Source: Antilocapra americana (lineage: Eukaryota; Chordata; Mammalia; Artiodactyla; Antilocapridae). From it: a DNA stretch of 64,000 nucleotides. The position numbers and the translations under genes are program-made. This document shows, piece by piece, positions 9,801 to 22,504 of the stretch (its first letter is position 1; each line of letters opens with the position of its first letter). Where the stretch lies: the NCBI GenBank assembly GCA_007570785.1, contig ML662442.1:62108285-62172284 (forward strand). The letters are read 5' to 3'. Below the pieces are notes generated by a model. It ran no database searches, was not told the origin of the DNA, and was given only the letters and a program-made list of their open reading frames with translations.

Positions 9801-12116
9801 AAGACATGGTCTTATTCTAGTGATGTTTACTTACATAAAGCAATGTAAATATTTGGTAAGCTAAATTTTGAGATAAGGAATGACATGACAATTGATCATT
9901 TTTCTCTCCTTTCTCTCTTTTAAAGAAAATAAGGATTAAAATCTTGCCTTATTTGGGAGGATCTTATTCTTTAAGTCTTTCTGATAAATTTAAGATTTAA
10001 AATTTTATAGGTAGATAAAGCAGAATAAATATTCTTTGACTTTTAAATTAGTTTATTTGTCTTATCTATTTTACATGTACTATGATCATGGGTAAAGCAA
10101 TAATATTAATGGGAGAAGAAAAATCCCAATTTATTCATTGAACAAGAGTGTGTTGAACATGTACTATCAGTTTCCTATACTGTAAGATGAGAGAGACATA
10201 ATCTTTTCCTCTAAGAATTGTCTAAGTAGAGAAGAAAAGTAAATGTATATATACAATGATATTAATACAGGCAGTATGTATGTGGAAAAGGATTTACTAT
10301 AACTACTTAAAATGCTTAAAAAGTCTTAGTGAAACAAAGATTTTCAGCTTATAGGAGTAGAGACAGTTTCACAGGGAAGATGGAATTTGGCTGAGCCTAA
10401 CAGAAGAGAAGAATTTTAATGGGCAGATCAGGAAAAGAGCAGTTCAGGAGAGGGAGGGGTAGGTCATGGGGTGTGACTGATCAGAAAGGCAAGTAAGTTA
10501 AAGCATTGTGGAACTGAGAGAACAAAAGATGAAATTTAGGCATCATCTTCTAAGGAAAGAGGTTAGTTTGTGATGAGAGAAATAGAAGCTCAAAGTGAAA
10601 TTTTGAAAATGTACTCACTTGGAGAGATTATAAAAATGAACAGTGAGGTCTCCTTCTGTGTTATTGAAATGAAATGCAGAGATACCAGTTGTTGGCTTTG
10701 ATAATATCTGGGAGGTGTGGGAAAGGTCATCACTATGTCAGCATTTCTAAGTGGCTGGAGACTTAAACTTTCAAATTTCACATTTTGAGTACCTTTTCAA
10801 ATTTGATTACTCTAGCCAAAGAAAGAGACATGTCATCATTGGTTTAACCACTTGTTACAATTGTTTATTTTACTGGTGTACTTTTTCTTTAAATGACACA
10901 TTCTTATGAAGAAAAAAAAAGATCAGTTTTACTCTACTCAGGCTTCTTTTCACACTGAATTAACAACCACAGGAATGTAAGCTGTTTCTTTATCCCAGTT
11001 GTTTAGATGCCTTTAATAATATGGTTTTTCACTTACTGCTATTAACTGGAGGTATTTTATAGAAAATTCCTTTAAAAATTGTGTACTTGTAGTTTATTGC
11101 AGCATACAGTGTATTTTAAAGCTGTGGTAATAAAGCAATCAGAGTTAAGCTCTCATAGAAGATTAGACATGCTTATTAACAATAAAATATAGTCGAATAT
11201 ACCAGGCATAAACATATTTTTATGTGGTGGAATTACCTCAGCACATAGTTAATCTAAATTAAATGAATTTATAATTGAGATCTATGTACAGAAAAAGGGA
11301 AAATTTATCTGTTCTATAGACTATATATGTTTTTAATATCACAGCCAAAGTTTTAGGTATCCTTTGAGAGTAATTGTGGATGCTGTTAAATACAGCTGTG
11401 CTCTTTGGCTGTTGGTATGGATATATGGCAAACCTGGAACAAAACAAAAATTAAAAGGTATTTTGGGGAAATGGGAAATGAAATTAGAAGAGGAAAACTA
11501 GCTTCGCTATCCATTCTTTTCTCAAGGTTGCTAGCCCAAATAATTTCCAACCTTAATAGTTATGGAAACAATAGAAAAAAATAGACCTATTTTTATTTAG
11601 AAAATGGGGCTATATAGCTTGTTGTTTTTTCAATTGTTTAACTGTCACAGTTCCCAAAATTTGGGCACGTTATGTTAGATACTTCAAACCAATAGTTTAT
11701 GCTCATTGCCTTCCTGGTGTAAATAGGGAGAAAAATGCTGTTTGAGGAGCCTTTAGGTGCTTTTTATTTTACACTTTAGAAACTATGTGTGTGTTTATTA
11801 GAAAGGTAAATGTTGAACTTATCAAACATGTGAAGTGAGTGATAAAGAAGTACTACTGATGATAAGAGCTGACCTTTTTAATTTAGTTGCATAATCCTCT
11901 ATAACATAAGTATGTAATGCTTGCTTCAATTCACCTTAGCTTCTGGGCCTTGTACCTCCTAGTCTGGTCTCAAGTGTGTCTAATTTTGAAATAGCTATGC
12001 TCACTTCAAAAGAAAAACTTGCTTTATTTTTATTTTGTTTTAGCTTTAAAGATGTACCACCTAGCCAGATAAAAAGTCAGCTTTCATGGACACCTCTATT
12101 CAGAAGCATCTAGTTT
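9801..12116. other. Mostly unrecognised AT-rich sequence
   Basis: No gene is visible. The part at about 10130-10520 loosely resembles an old, abundant mammalian repeat of the ATTCATTGAACAAG... type (L2-like or related), but the match is too weak to name. The rest gives no recognisable signal. Confidence 0.5.
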
Positions 12117-13102
12117 TTGTTCAGTAGCTAAGTCATATCCGACTCTTCACGACTCCTCAGAGTTATGATTGCAACCCCAAGCATGCCAGGGTTCTCTGTT
12201 ATTCACTATCTTCCTGAGTTTGTTCAAACTCATGTCCATTGAATCGGTGATGCCATCCAACCATCTCATCCTCTGTTGCCCACTTCTCCTCTTGCCCTCA
12301 GTCTTTCTCAACATCAGAGTTTTTTCCAACGAATTGGCTTTTGCATCAAGTGGCCAAATATTGGAGCTTCAGCTTCAGCATCAGTCCTTCCAATGAATAT
12401 TCAGGACCGATTTCGTTAAGGATAGATTGGTTGGATCTCCTTGCAGTCCAAGGGACTCTCAAGAGTCTTCTCCAACACCACAGTTCAAAAACATCAATTC
12501 TTCTATGCTAAGCCTTCTTTATGGTTCAACTCACATCCATACATGACTACTAGAAAAAAACATAGCTTTGACTATATGCACATTTGTCAGCAAAGTGATG
12601 TCTCTGCTTTTTAGTATGCTATCTAAGTTAGTTATAGCTTTCCTTCCAAGGAGCAAGCAACTTTTAATTCCATGGTCATAGTCACTGTCTGCAGTGATTT
12701 TGGAACCCAAAAAAAAATGAAATCTGTCACTGTTTATACTTTTTTCCCCGTCTATTAGCCATGAAGTGATGGGACTGGATGCCATGATCATACTGTTTTG
12801 AATGTTGAGTTTTAAGCTAGCTTTGTCATTCTCCTCTTTCACCTTCATTCAGAGGCTGTTTAGTTCCTCTTCACTTTCTTCCATTAAAGTGGTATCATCT
12901 GCATATTTAGGTTGTTGATATTTCTCCCAGAAATCTTGATTCCAGCTTGTGATTCATCTAGGATGGCATTTTGCATGCTGTACTCTGCATGTAAGTTAAA
13001 TAAGTGGGTAACAATATACAGCCTTGACATAGTCTTTTCCCAATTTGGAACCAATCTGTTGTTCCATGTCTGGTTCTGACTGTTGCTTCTTCACCTGCTT
13101 TG
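12117..13102 (-). mobile_element. BovB, minus strand, 3' part
   Basis: It starts at the BovB 3' end (TCAGTAGCTAAGTCATATCC) and is recognisable up to about 13102, ending in GACTGTTGCTTCTTCACCTG. RT-derived peptide fragments remain, such as KVKEENDKASLKLNIQ near 12830 and LGRKAITNLDSILKSRDITL near 12630. The YADD codons are preserved at about 12888-12906 (GCAGATGAT on the element strand), although the frame around them is broken. A Bov-tA SINE abuts the right end. Confidence 0.9.
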
Positions 13103-13289
13103 CATCTGACTTTTTGGAACCCCATGGACAGTAGCCCACAGGATCCTCTGTCCATGAGAATTTTCCAGGCAAGAATACTAGAGTGGGTAGCCATTCCCTT
13201 CTCAAGGGGATCTTCCTGACCCAGGGATTGAACCTGTGTCTCTTGCAATGCAGGCAGATTCTTTACCATCTGAGCCACCAGGGAAGCCA
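13103..13289 (-). mobile_element. Bov-tA SINE abutting BovB
   Basis: Reverse-oriented Bov-A body (CCCCATGGACAGTAGCCCAC) and tRNA head ending in CCACCAGGGAAGCC. It lies directly against the truncated BovB, either as an insertion at its edge or after loss of the remaining BovB. Confidence 0.88.
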
Positions 13290-13629
13290 CAAAAGAGTCT
13301 TAAGAGAATTCTTTTACCTGAGCCTTAGGGTTAAGATAGCATATTCTTTAAAACAGACTGATAATTGAACATGAGTTCATCATTCTTGAGTCCATTACTA
13401 TTGAATCTAAGTATGTTTTAATTTTTAGTATCTAAAGTGTGTTCTTAAATTTGGTAGGATATTCTTATAGTTGAGTATTTTACAAATTTCCAAAGTTAAC
13501 GGGATATTCATAATATGTGGTATTTGTGCATTTGTTTCTCTTCTACTAACAGTAATAAAAACACTTTCCCCCAAATGTTTTTATACTTCATATACATTAT
13601 TGATTTTGTGTAATAGTAAAAATACTTAA

Positions 13630-13842
13630 GGGCTTTCCTGGTGGCTCAGTGGTAAAGAACTCACCTGCCAATGCAAGAGATGTGGGTTTGATCCATGGGT
13701 TGTGAAGATTCCCCCAGAGAAGGAACTGGCAACACACTCCAGTATCTTGCCTGGGAAATCCCATGGACAGAGGAGCCTGGTGGGCTACGGTCCACAGAGT
13801 CACAGACTTGGACATGACTTAGCAACTTAGCATGCATGCAAG
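13630..13842 (+). mobile_element. Bov-tA SINE
   Basis: The tRNA-derived head GGCTTTCCTGGTGGCTCAGT is followed by the Bov-A body and tail. It is flanked by AATACTTAA (13621-13629) and AACACTTAA (13843-13851), a 9-base TSD with one mismatch. The tail carries a short GCATGCATGC run. Confidence 0.93.
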
Positions 13843-13851
13843 AACACTTAA

Positions 13852-16800
13852 AACAAATGGCTAGATCCATTTGTGACTAGTTCTACTCGAAGCGGTTTGT
13901 TACTCAACCCTATCAGGTGATAGAGATAAGGTTGAGATGGGAAAAAGTTGGTCTAATTCAAAATACTTTGCTTCACATGGAACTCTGCCTGAGTGCCATG
14001 GCTATATATTCAGTATTTGGCCCACAGCTGAAAATCAACATATATTTTCCTCTGTCAAAACATAAACATTCTACTTATACACTCACATGGAAAAGAAAGG
14101 ATAATGGAAAAGTGTAGTTATTTTCTTAGAAAAATGATTACACATACAAATATACATAAATATTTTCCCCTTTTAATTGCTAATCTGTTTTTCAGAATAG
14201 TATGTGGTTGACTTTGATGAGTTATGGGAGCACAGGGTAAGAGCTGAGGAAGACATTTTACAGAAACCCCTTCTGTTCCTTAGTACTTTGTGGAACAGCA
14301 TGAGAGATCCTTTCCAATTGTGTAGGATAAGTACAGCCCGCTGAATACTTCTTAACAGCAGTTTACCACAAGCCAGTTATAATGTCAAAAACATCAGAAC
14401 CTTTTCTTTTCTTCTGTATTTAAATAACGATAAATGCCTTCATGCTGTGTGAGAACTATTGAAGTGTGTTTCTCAGCAGGTAAACTTGGCAGTGTCTTAT
14501 ATAACTCCACTCAATGGGAGTATTACTTAAACAGTGTGAAATACATTGTCTGAAAAGAATTGTCTCTCAGTTTGGAGTGATGTTTATGCAAGCAGATAGT
14601 ATGCCAGTTATTTGTAGTTTTAAAAATGGACCTCCGAGGCTACAATATAAAACCCAAGTCTTTATTTGGAGTGAAAACTATAATTGTTCCTTGTGGGTAA
14701 ATATTGTAAACTCAATCATTTAGCCATAGTCCATCAAGTACATGTGATGAGAGATAACTTCCCTGTTCTTTACTTCTAAAATAAGGTGTATAATAAATCA
14801 CAGATTTTTTCGAGTGTCTAAATATAATTTTGATGGAATTGAAGCATTTAATTGCATGTATACCTCATACCTGATTATCTGCCTTTTGCTTGCTGTTATT
14901 TGTGATCTGACTGCTGTGCCATTTTTTGCTGCTGATTTGTCACCGTCCTTCTCCCTGGGTGATGATAGTCCTGCTGCTTATGGCAAATTTCAATAGTGAT
15001 TTCATTGCCCTAGCGGAGCAGAATAATAGCCAGGTAACTAAAAAAGTGTGTTTGGCTAGTTGAGATATGAGAATGGAGGCCAAAATTCTCAAAGTCCTTG
15101 GCAAATTTTTGGAAAGACTTCAATTCTGTTCATTCATGTTCTATTCAATGAGTCTGTAGGCACTCCAGAATAAATGCAATGATCAGAAAGAATGCTAAGT
15201 GTTGATACTAATTTTAGCAACTGAAATAGTTGGTATTTGAATCACTGAGTTTCTGATACACGAATAACTCACTAGTTACATGACTGCTTGTGAAATGGTG
15301 TATGCAATGCTCTTATAATTGGGCATGGCAATCGAGCAATATAATCTGAAAAGTCTCATCACTATGATCATGTTTCAGTAAGTAAAATAACTAGCACTTT
15401 AATTGTTCTTTCCTTGTGATTACTTTGTCTTTATTCAATGACTGCTTTTTCTGTTAGTCTGGCCGCATACAGCTTCAAGATCCATTCCTTATAGGATGGG
15501 GTTACTTCAATAGTGTGAAAATTGAGAAGTTTAGGGGGCATCACACAACTCTGGGAAGCTGTTGTGTCCTGTCAACAGTGGCTGTGAGGCCAGCCCATGA
15601 CTTAGGGCTGGAGGTAATGCAAAGTCTTCCCACCCAACTTGTTTCCCATCTGATCGATCAAGTAAAATTGGAAACGTGTTGGTTCTCAAGCTGGATCTTT
15701 TCTCTGTTTTAAAAGAAATGAATTGAGTAAGTCACTGTGTCCATGATAAGTGGATCTGAAGGGGTGGAGATTTGGGAAGTAGAATGTTTTGAGCATTAGG
15801 TTTAAGACAGGTGAGGAGTGTTGACCACACTCTCTTTCATTCCTGTGTTGGATTCTTTCCATTTCCTCTACATCTTGATATCTCATTGCCTGTCCTTGTC
15901 CTCCCCCTTCCACAACAGAACATGAAACTGAATCTCCCTCTTAAAAATAAAAAAAAAACCTGATAATGAAAGTAATATATGCTTTTTACTTACTGACTAC
16001 AGTTAGAAACTATAAGCAAAAAGGAGAAAAATTTTTATGTTTCCAAACTAGAAATTAATCAAAAGCTTTGGAGCATTGTAATTTTATATAGAGAAGTATA
16101 ATTTACCTTGTTTTCTTAGCTATTTAAGGTTTTACTCTATGTTCACAATTTAAAACTTCACTTTATCTCTTAATTTGCTTTCACCTTCTTCCTTTTCCAT
16201 ACCGCAAAAGCTAAATTAAATTTTATTTGCTTTATATAAGGCCTGCTAAACTCTGGTGAAAAGAAACTCCTCTTGCTTGCTTCAGGTTTTATGATTTTGT
16301 ATGTAGTTTTTGAGGTGAGGAAACTAAGAGGTTGACATCAGCACTAGTTCTTCACCCTGGAATTTTAATTTCACTACAACCCATTTATTGAATGTGTGCA
16401 ATGGTGAATTTATTTCATTTTCTTACATCTATTTTTCTCCTTGTTTTAGACAGCTTAGATTTGTCTTCCTTTCATCTTAATAACCCTTATCTGTCCTCTT
16501 TATTCCCTTTCATTTAACCTCATTTTTATAGAGTGGTATGAATCAACCTCGTGTGATAGAAAGGTAAGTTTTGTTATTTTCTTATGAATGAAAGGTTGGG
16601 AACAAAAGTAATTTCCCAAGATTGATGTTTACCAAACTAGCATCATTGCTGTATATTTTCTAAACTTATAATTCAGTTTAGTGAAGTAGGAATTCTGTAC
16701 TTGATTTTAGATATATTGGAAACACACACTTAAGGATCTAAATCAGCTTGCTAGAATGAAGGTACATAAATTTGCATTCCAATCTGATTGTGTTTGAAAC

Positions 16801-17396
16801 CATAAAAATCTACATAATGCTGAGTTATCTGAAGAGAGGTAGGAGTTAATGAGAAGAAATGTTGGAAGTTGAATTTGCACACTGATCATCGTCTTCTACT
16901 CTTCAAGCTATCCTCCACCAAGCACTAGAAAAACACTGTCAACCAAATTGTTGTCCAGCTGGAAACCTTGTAGTCTTCCTAATATTCACTTTCTTCCTAC
17001 CCTTTGTTATACCCAGCTTTTCCTTGTAACAGGAATAATCTTCATAATGTTGTACAAAAAAAAGTATGAATACATTTCATGTTTCTAGTATAGAATTTAT
17101 TTGTAACTCTGAGCTTTCAGGGTGCTTAGGCTAAGCAATTTACTTGAGGTGTTTTCAGGTAATTTCAATCCAACCTAATACTTTTGGGGGAGGGGTCACT
17201 TTTCAGTTTAAAACTGAGTCTTTGCAAGAGTCAGCCTTCTGATGTTTCTCCTGATGTAAGATCTGGGTGATCATATATATATATATATATATATATTGCA
17301 TCCATGGTGTCAGAACAGGGAGGTGTGCATTTTGGATCCTGATTAAATGTATCAACATAGAGAATATATTGTGATTGCCTTAACTTGTGGAGATTG
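13852..17396. other. Repeat-poor, unrecognised 3.5-kb stretch
   Basis: I recognise no interspersed repeat and no convincing coding exon. A splice-like 32-base segment at 16532-16563 is described under findings. An (AT)n run lies at 17274-17296. The stretch may hold conserved non-coding sequence, which needs alignment to test. Confidence 0.5.
17274..17296. repeat. (AT)n microsatellite
   Basis: Uninterrupted AT dinucleotides, about 11 units. Confidence 0.95.
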
Positions 17397-17410
17397 GGAA
17401 TGCCTTCTCT

Positions 17411-17883
17411 CTCTCTGTTTTTTCAAATTTATTTATTTTTTTAATTGAAGGATAATTGCTTTACAGAATTTTGTTGTTTTCTGTCAAACCTCAACATGAA
17501 TCAGCCATAGGTATATTTATGTCCTCTCCCTCGTGAACCTTTGTCCCATCTCCTTCCCCATCCCACCCCTCTAGGTTGATACAGAGCCCCTGTTTGAGTT
17601 CCCTGAGACATACATCAAGTTCTCATTGGGTATCTTTTTACTTATGGTAATGTCAGCTTCCATGTTACTCTCCCCATGTCCATAAGTCTGTTCTCTATGT
17701 CTGTTTCTCCATTGCTGCTCTGCAAATTCTTCGGTACCCTCTTTCTAGATTCCGTACATATACATTAGTGTGTGATATATATCTTTCTCTTTCTGACTTA
17801 CTTCACTCTGTATAATAGGCTCTAGGTTCATCCACCTCATTAGAACTGATTTAAATGCTTTCCTTTCTATGGCTGAGTAATAA
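17411..17883 (-). mobile_element. 5'-truncated L1 3' end with perfect TSD
   Basis: In reverse it reads as bovine-type L1 3' UTR and the end of ORF2 (AACATGAATCAGCCATAGGT, TTCTGACTTACTTCACTCTG, GGCTGAGTAATA). A 14-base perfect direct repeat GGAATGCCTTCTCT flanks it at 17397-17410 and 17884-17897. The insertion is about 473 bases. It is more diverged than the L1 tails at 20.7, 36.3 and 60.1 kb, so probably older. Only about 60 codons of the ORF2 C-terminus remain. Confidence 0.93.
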
Positions 17884-18194
17884 GGAATGCCTTCTCTTGG
17901 AGTAACTTCACTATTTGCCTCAACCACACATCGCATCTGGCACATGGTTTTCTCCTAAACTGGTCACTTTGCACTGCACTCTAGCAAATGAACTGACTCC
18001 CCTCTGTTTCCTCAGTGATTGGCCCATGAGTGTGATGGGAGTTTCCTTCTCCCTCCTGCTTTGAGAACTGTGGAGCACTCAGGGGGATTGTTGCATAGAT
18101 TGGTTCCCTGCTTGTGCCTGAGTGTGCCATCAACTGTTCTCCCGTTATCTGAGTGTCGTCAGTATCACTGATCCTAATACTACTCATACTGCTA

Positions 18195-18415
18195 CTATTA
18201 CTAATGCAATCATCTCACAATTGTACAGTGACTAAAATTTGCCATATACTATTGTAAGTGCTGAAAGTATATTAACTCATTTAATTCTCAAAACAATATA
18301 GTAATGTAGATAGTAGTATTCTTTTAATTTTGTAGAAGAGAGATTTGGGGAATAAGGTTAAATAACTTACCAAGTGACAGGAGGTAATCTGACACTAGGG
18401 TCTGCCCTTTTAATT
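18195..18415 (-). mobile_element. MIR SINE
   Basis: Reverse-oriented MIR core with landmarks TATTAACTCATTTAATTCTC, GATTTGGGGAATAAGG and TTAAATAACTTACCAAGTGA. Old and diverged, as expected for this pan-mammalian family. Confidence 0.8.
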
Positions 18416-19039
18416 CCTAAATTCAATGCAGAACACCCATATGTTTGACTTTTTATCTCATCTCTGCTAATTATTTTATCCTCAGTGGTTCACGCGCTGA
18501 TCAAGCCCAGGGGATGGTGGTGGTGGGTTGTGGAGGAACTTGTTCAGGGAAGAGAAAATGTCATTTGCTTTGAACACTACTCCACTAATTCTCACCTGAA
18601 TTCTGACCTTTGCCATTCAGAAACCGGATTTGAGATCTTCATTTGTTCTTTTCCTCCTCTTACTGTCAGTCTCTGACTCCTCCCAGTAAAAGGATACCCT
18701 TGTAGTCTAAGATTCAGCCAGTATTGGTCACATGGGAAAAAAACCAGAATGTATTAATGTTTCAAATTATTAATTTGTCTAGCTCACACTCACCGAAGAA
18801 GTCCAATCTATCTGATTTCCTGCAAATCTATTAGTTGAAACTTATGAAACTGCCACTTTTGTACATTAAAAATGGTGAGTGGCAGCAATTTCATGTACTT
18901 CAGCCTAATATTACTTCATCAATTTCCTTACAGGACTCACAGCTATTACAATGATTCAGGCCACCGTCACCTCATAACTAGATGTATCACAGCATTCTTT
19001 TAATGCATTTTCCTGCTTCTCATTTCACCCTCTCCCATT
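18416..19039. other. Unrecognised sequence
   Basis: No gene or repeat recognised. Confidence 0.5.
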
Positions 19040-19770
19040 TGTTTATTATACTTCAGCTAGTGTAAGATTTATCAAATATATTGAATATTGAGCCACTTCT
19101 CTGTATAAAATTCTGTAATGTCATCTGATTGACCTTAGTATAAAATCCAAGCCCAGTTAATGTGGCTTATAAGTCATGTTGCCACACATCCCAGTTAGTC
19201 TCTGACAGCCCTGGTTCATCCTCCTGCCCCAGCTTAATTATTAAAGGTGCCCCTTTTAGTCTCACATGTGGTCTGGTTTGGGTGATGAATTATATGATCA
19301 CCTTATTTATAAGGTACCTTATGATCTGGCCTCTGCATCTGTTTCCAGCCTCATCTCTCACTACTTTTTAGATTATAATTTGAGCTGGAGCCATTCTGAA
19401 CTCCACTGGATTTTTAGAACAAGTCATGCCCTCTCTCAGTTCTGAATGTGGGCCCATGATGGTATTGCTGCCTACAATCCCCTCTGTTAGCCTAATTCAT
19501 GCCAATTTGTCACAATTGCATTTATATACTTACCCCTAGAAGCACGTCCTGATCTCTAGACCTGCTTGAATTCCCTGGTTTTCTGTACTCATATTTGCTC
19601 TGTACTCCCAAGTCAAATCTTCTTCCCACTTAACCAGGTTTGTATCTGATTTCTCTGCTTCCTTTCAGAGTGTTAGTTCTGGCATGACAAACTCTCAGCT
19701 TATTCACTACTGTATCTTCCGGGTTTAATAAGTGCTTATTATTTCAGGGTCGTGGTGTGGTGGTAGGTGG
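19040..19770 (+). mobile_element. L2 LINE, 3' region, diverged
   Basis: Plus-strand resemblance to the L2 3' end: CTGTATAAAATTCTGTAATG, TATAAAATCCAAGCCCAG, a clear TATGATCTGGCCTCTGCATC followed by CCAGCCTCATCTCTCACTAC, and a degraded tail (TAATAAGTGCTTATTATT). No open frame survives. Confidence 0.75.
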
Positions 19771-20397
19771 TAGATGCTGCTAAAAATACACTTCTTTGTG
19801 TTTAATGAATTTATGAGACAACAACAATTTTAGGGAGCCTTTGTACGTTGACATTTGCTCCTGACTCTCTATGTTATGAGAGAGGTTTGAGAGACCATGC
19901 ACTATAACAAGGCAGAATAAGAGAAAGAGAGGCCAGGAGAGGGACCAGGTCTTGAATATCAAGAGAAAAACAAATGGAAAAAAAACTGAGAGGCTTTGAA
20001 CTGACAATTTGGAGGGACACCTACATTCCATTTTTGATCATCTGATCTTGTCTTTGCCCTGCTGCTCCCACTTATCTTAGCAGGGACACTTAAAAAGCCT
20101 GAAACCATGATATTTTGCCTGCAGTGTGCAGACTTATTAGAGCATCATATATAGTAACATAATTTTCAGTAAGTGCAGAGAAGTAATTATGTTTGAATTT
20201 GAGGAAGTATGGAACTCTGATAATCTCTCCTTTTAAAAGTTGGTAACAGTTATGTCAAACAAAAACAAAACAATTTCTGAAATGGTGAGTACAAGTAAGA
20301 GCTGTTTAAATCCAATTTATAGCATTCACTTCCAGAAAATGAAAGTGGGAAGCTGTTTATAAGCTATTGTTGAAAACTATGGTTTGCAAGCTATTCT
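19771..20397. other. Unrecognised sequence
   Basis: No gene or repeat family recognised. Confidence 0.5.
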
Positions 20398-20734
20398 TGT
20401 GGGTTGAATTGTATCTTCCAAAAAGAAATGTTGAAGCTTCAACTGTGTCTCTGGGAATGTGACTGTATCTGGAATTAGGGACTTTGCAGATGTAATAAAC
20501 TGAGGTGAGATCATACTAGGTTAGGGTGAGCCCTAATCCTGTATGATGGGTGCCGTTATCAGAGGAGGATGAGAGGCACCAAGATCCCAGGAGAAGGCCA
20601 TGTGAAGATGGAGACAAATTAGGCGCCTACAGGACAACCAATGCCGCCACCCATAGCTAGGAAAGAGGCACGGGATAGATTCCTCTACCTCGATTTCAGA
20701 ATTCCAGCCTCCAGAACTACAAGAGGCATAGTTT

Positions 20735-21496
20735 CATCCAAAAGTCTACAATCAATAAATGCTGGAGAGGATGTGGATAAAAGGGAAGCCTCTTACACTG
20801 TTGGTGGGAATGCAAACTAGTACAGCCACTATGGAAAACAGTGTGGAGATTCCTTAAAAAGCTGCAAATAGAACTGCCATATGACCCAGAAATCCCACTG
20901 ATTGGCATACACACTGAGGAAACCAGAATTGAAAGAGACACGTGTACCCCAATGTTCATCGCCGCATTGTTTACAATAGCCAGGACATGGAAGCAACCTA
21001 GATGTCCATCAACAGACGAATGGATACGAAAGCTGTGGTACATATACACAATGGAATATTACTCAGCATTAAAAAAAAATTCATTTGAATCAGTTCTACT
21101 CAGGTGGATGGAACTGGAGCCTATTATCCAGAGTGAAGTAAGCCAGAAGGAAAAACAACAACACAGTATATTAACGCATATATATGGAATTGAGAAAGAT
21201 GGTAACGAGAACCCAGCATGCGAGACAGCAAAAGAAACGCAGATATATAGAACAGTCTCGTGGACTCTGTGGAAGAGGGCAAGGGTGGGATGATATGGGA
21301 GAATGGCATTGAAACATGTTAATTATCATATGTGAAGTCAATCGCCAGCCCAGGTTTGATGCTCGGGGCTGGTGCACCGAGATGACCCAGGGGGAGGGAG
21401 GAAGGAGGGGGGTTCTGGAGGGGGAACATGTATACCCATGGCAGTTTCATGTCAATATATGGCAAAACCAACACAATAAAGTAAAGAAAATTAAAA
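20735..21496 (+). mobile_element. 5'-truncated young L1 inserted in the LTR
   Basis: ORF2 C-terminus and 3' UTR of the bovine L1 type, ending in an A-rich tail (AAAGTAAAGAAAATTAAAA). A perfect 14-base TSD, AAGAGGCATAGTTT, lies at 20721-20734 and 21497-21510. It is close in sequence to the copies at 36.3 and 60.1 kb but in the opposite orientation. Confidence 0.96.
20741..21293 (+). pseudogene. L1 ORF2p C-terminal remnant
   Basis: About 180 codons of the ORF2 C-terminal, Cys-rich segment ([48 protein letters not shown]). The frame from 20841 to the stop at 21293 is open. Upstream there is a stop where the family has Gly or Glu after the CWRGCG motif. With no endonuclease or RT domain it has no autonomous function. 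Confidence 0.88.
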
Positions 21497-21572
21497 AAGA
21501 GGCATAGTTTTTATTGTTTTAAGCCACCTAGTTTGTGGTAATTTGTTATGACAGTACTAGGAAACTAATACA

Positions 21573-22495
21573 GTGATTTTAAAAAGAGAAGTATATACAG
21601 TATTTTTGACATGGAAAAAATGGAGAGAGAAATGGTAGAATGATCAGACGAATACTTATTTAGGACTTAAATTATGTTCTATGCTTTCTTATTGCTCTCA
21701 ATCCCACTGCTAATTCTTTAAATAACCAGTTTCAGCATAGTAGTCTGACTAAGGTCAGGCCATGCTATAGGAAAAACCTCAAAATTGTAATAGCTGAACA
21801 TGACAGAGGTTTAGTTCTCAGTCATGCAGTGTCCAAGACAGGTTCATCCAGTGACTCAGAGTCCCTGAGCTCCTCCTCTTGTGATGTGTCTAACTCAGCT
21901 AATGGTTCAGAGGAGAGGACGGGGGACGGGGGAGCCAGAATTCCAATTCTTTAGTGCTTCAGCTAAGAGGTTAAACATATTCTCTGATCCACATTTTATT
22001 ATCAAGAAATAGTCATATGCCTTTCATAACTGCAAGGGGCTGGAAAGTGTAGGGGTCACAAGGGATATTTGGTGAGAAAAACTATCTCTGTTTAATCATA
22101 ATGGCAAAGGAAAATAGTTTTCAACATCTATGAATATCACACTATCTTCTCAAAGATTCCAGTTACTCCCTAATTTTGGTTTCATTTTATCCTAGTAAAA
22201 ATCTTTTAAAAGCTTCTTTTCACATACATACAACTATTACACATCCGTCCATTGCCATCAGTTGTATATTTGTCTATGCTAGGACTACTGACAACATTGA
22301 TAAAAATTCTTTTCCATCTAAAATCATTCCTCATTTAATATTCATTAATGTTCAATTTTAATATTTTTCAAATGTTTATGATGGAGTAAGAGGAGGAAGG
22401 GAGGAGGAAGAGATGAGAGATGAAAATAAAGAAGAAAAAGGAAAATAAGGGGGAAGAGGAGGCATCCACTAAAATTTTTTAGGGTGAAAGAAACA
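21573..22495. other. Unrecognised sequence, possibly an old repeat
   Basis: The part at about 21740-22080 has the feel of an old mammalian repeat (TTTAGTTCTCAGTCATGCAG, CTGCAAGGGGCTGGAAAGTG), but I cannot name a family. There are no coding features. A purine-rich tract lies at 22380-22460. Confidence 0.4.
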
Positions 22496-22504
22496 TCCTG
22501 ATGT

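Larger units (their letters stand above)
20398..21572 (+). mobile_element. MaLR-like LTR, split by an L1
   Basis: The two halves (20398-20734 and 21511-21572) join into one LTR-like sequence that starts TGTGGGTTGAATTGTATC and ends GGAAACTAATACA, giving the TG...CA termini of LTRs. Internal text such as GGGACTTTGCAGATGTAATA, GGTTAGGGTGAGCCCTAATC and TTTTAAGCCACCTAGTTTGT is typical of mammalian MaLR/ERVL-class LTRs. The exact family is uncertain and no internal retroviral coding region is present. The two copies of the L1 TSD lie within it. Confidence 0.65.

Noticed and set aside
13630..13842. tRNA gene suggested by box A/B-like sequence
   Set aside because: The tRNA-like segment is the head of a Bov-tA SINE and lacks an intact cloverleaf; the same applies to the other Bov-tA copies.
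20241..20285. 45-base segment between a pyrimidine-rich AG and GTGAGT, open in one frame
   Set aside because: Low-complexity Asn/Lys-rich peptide and a weak acceptor; chance is sufficient.
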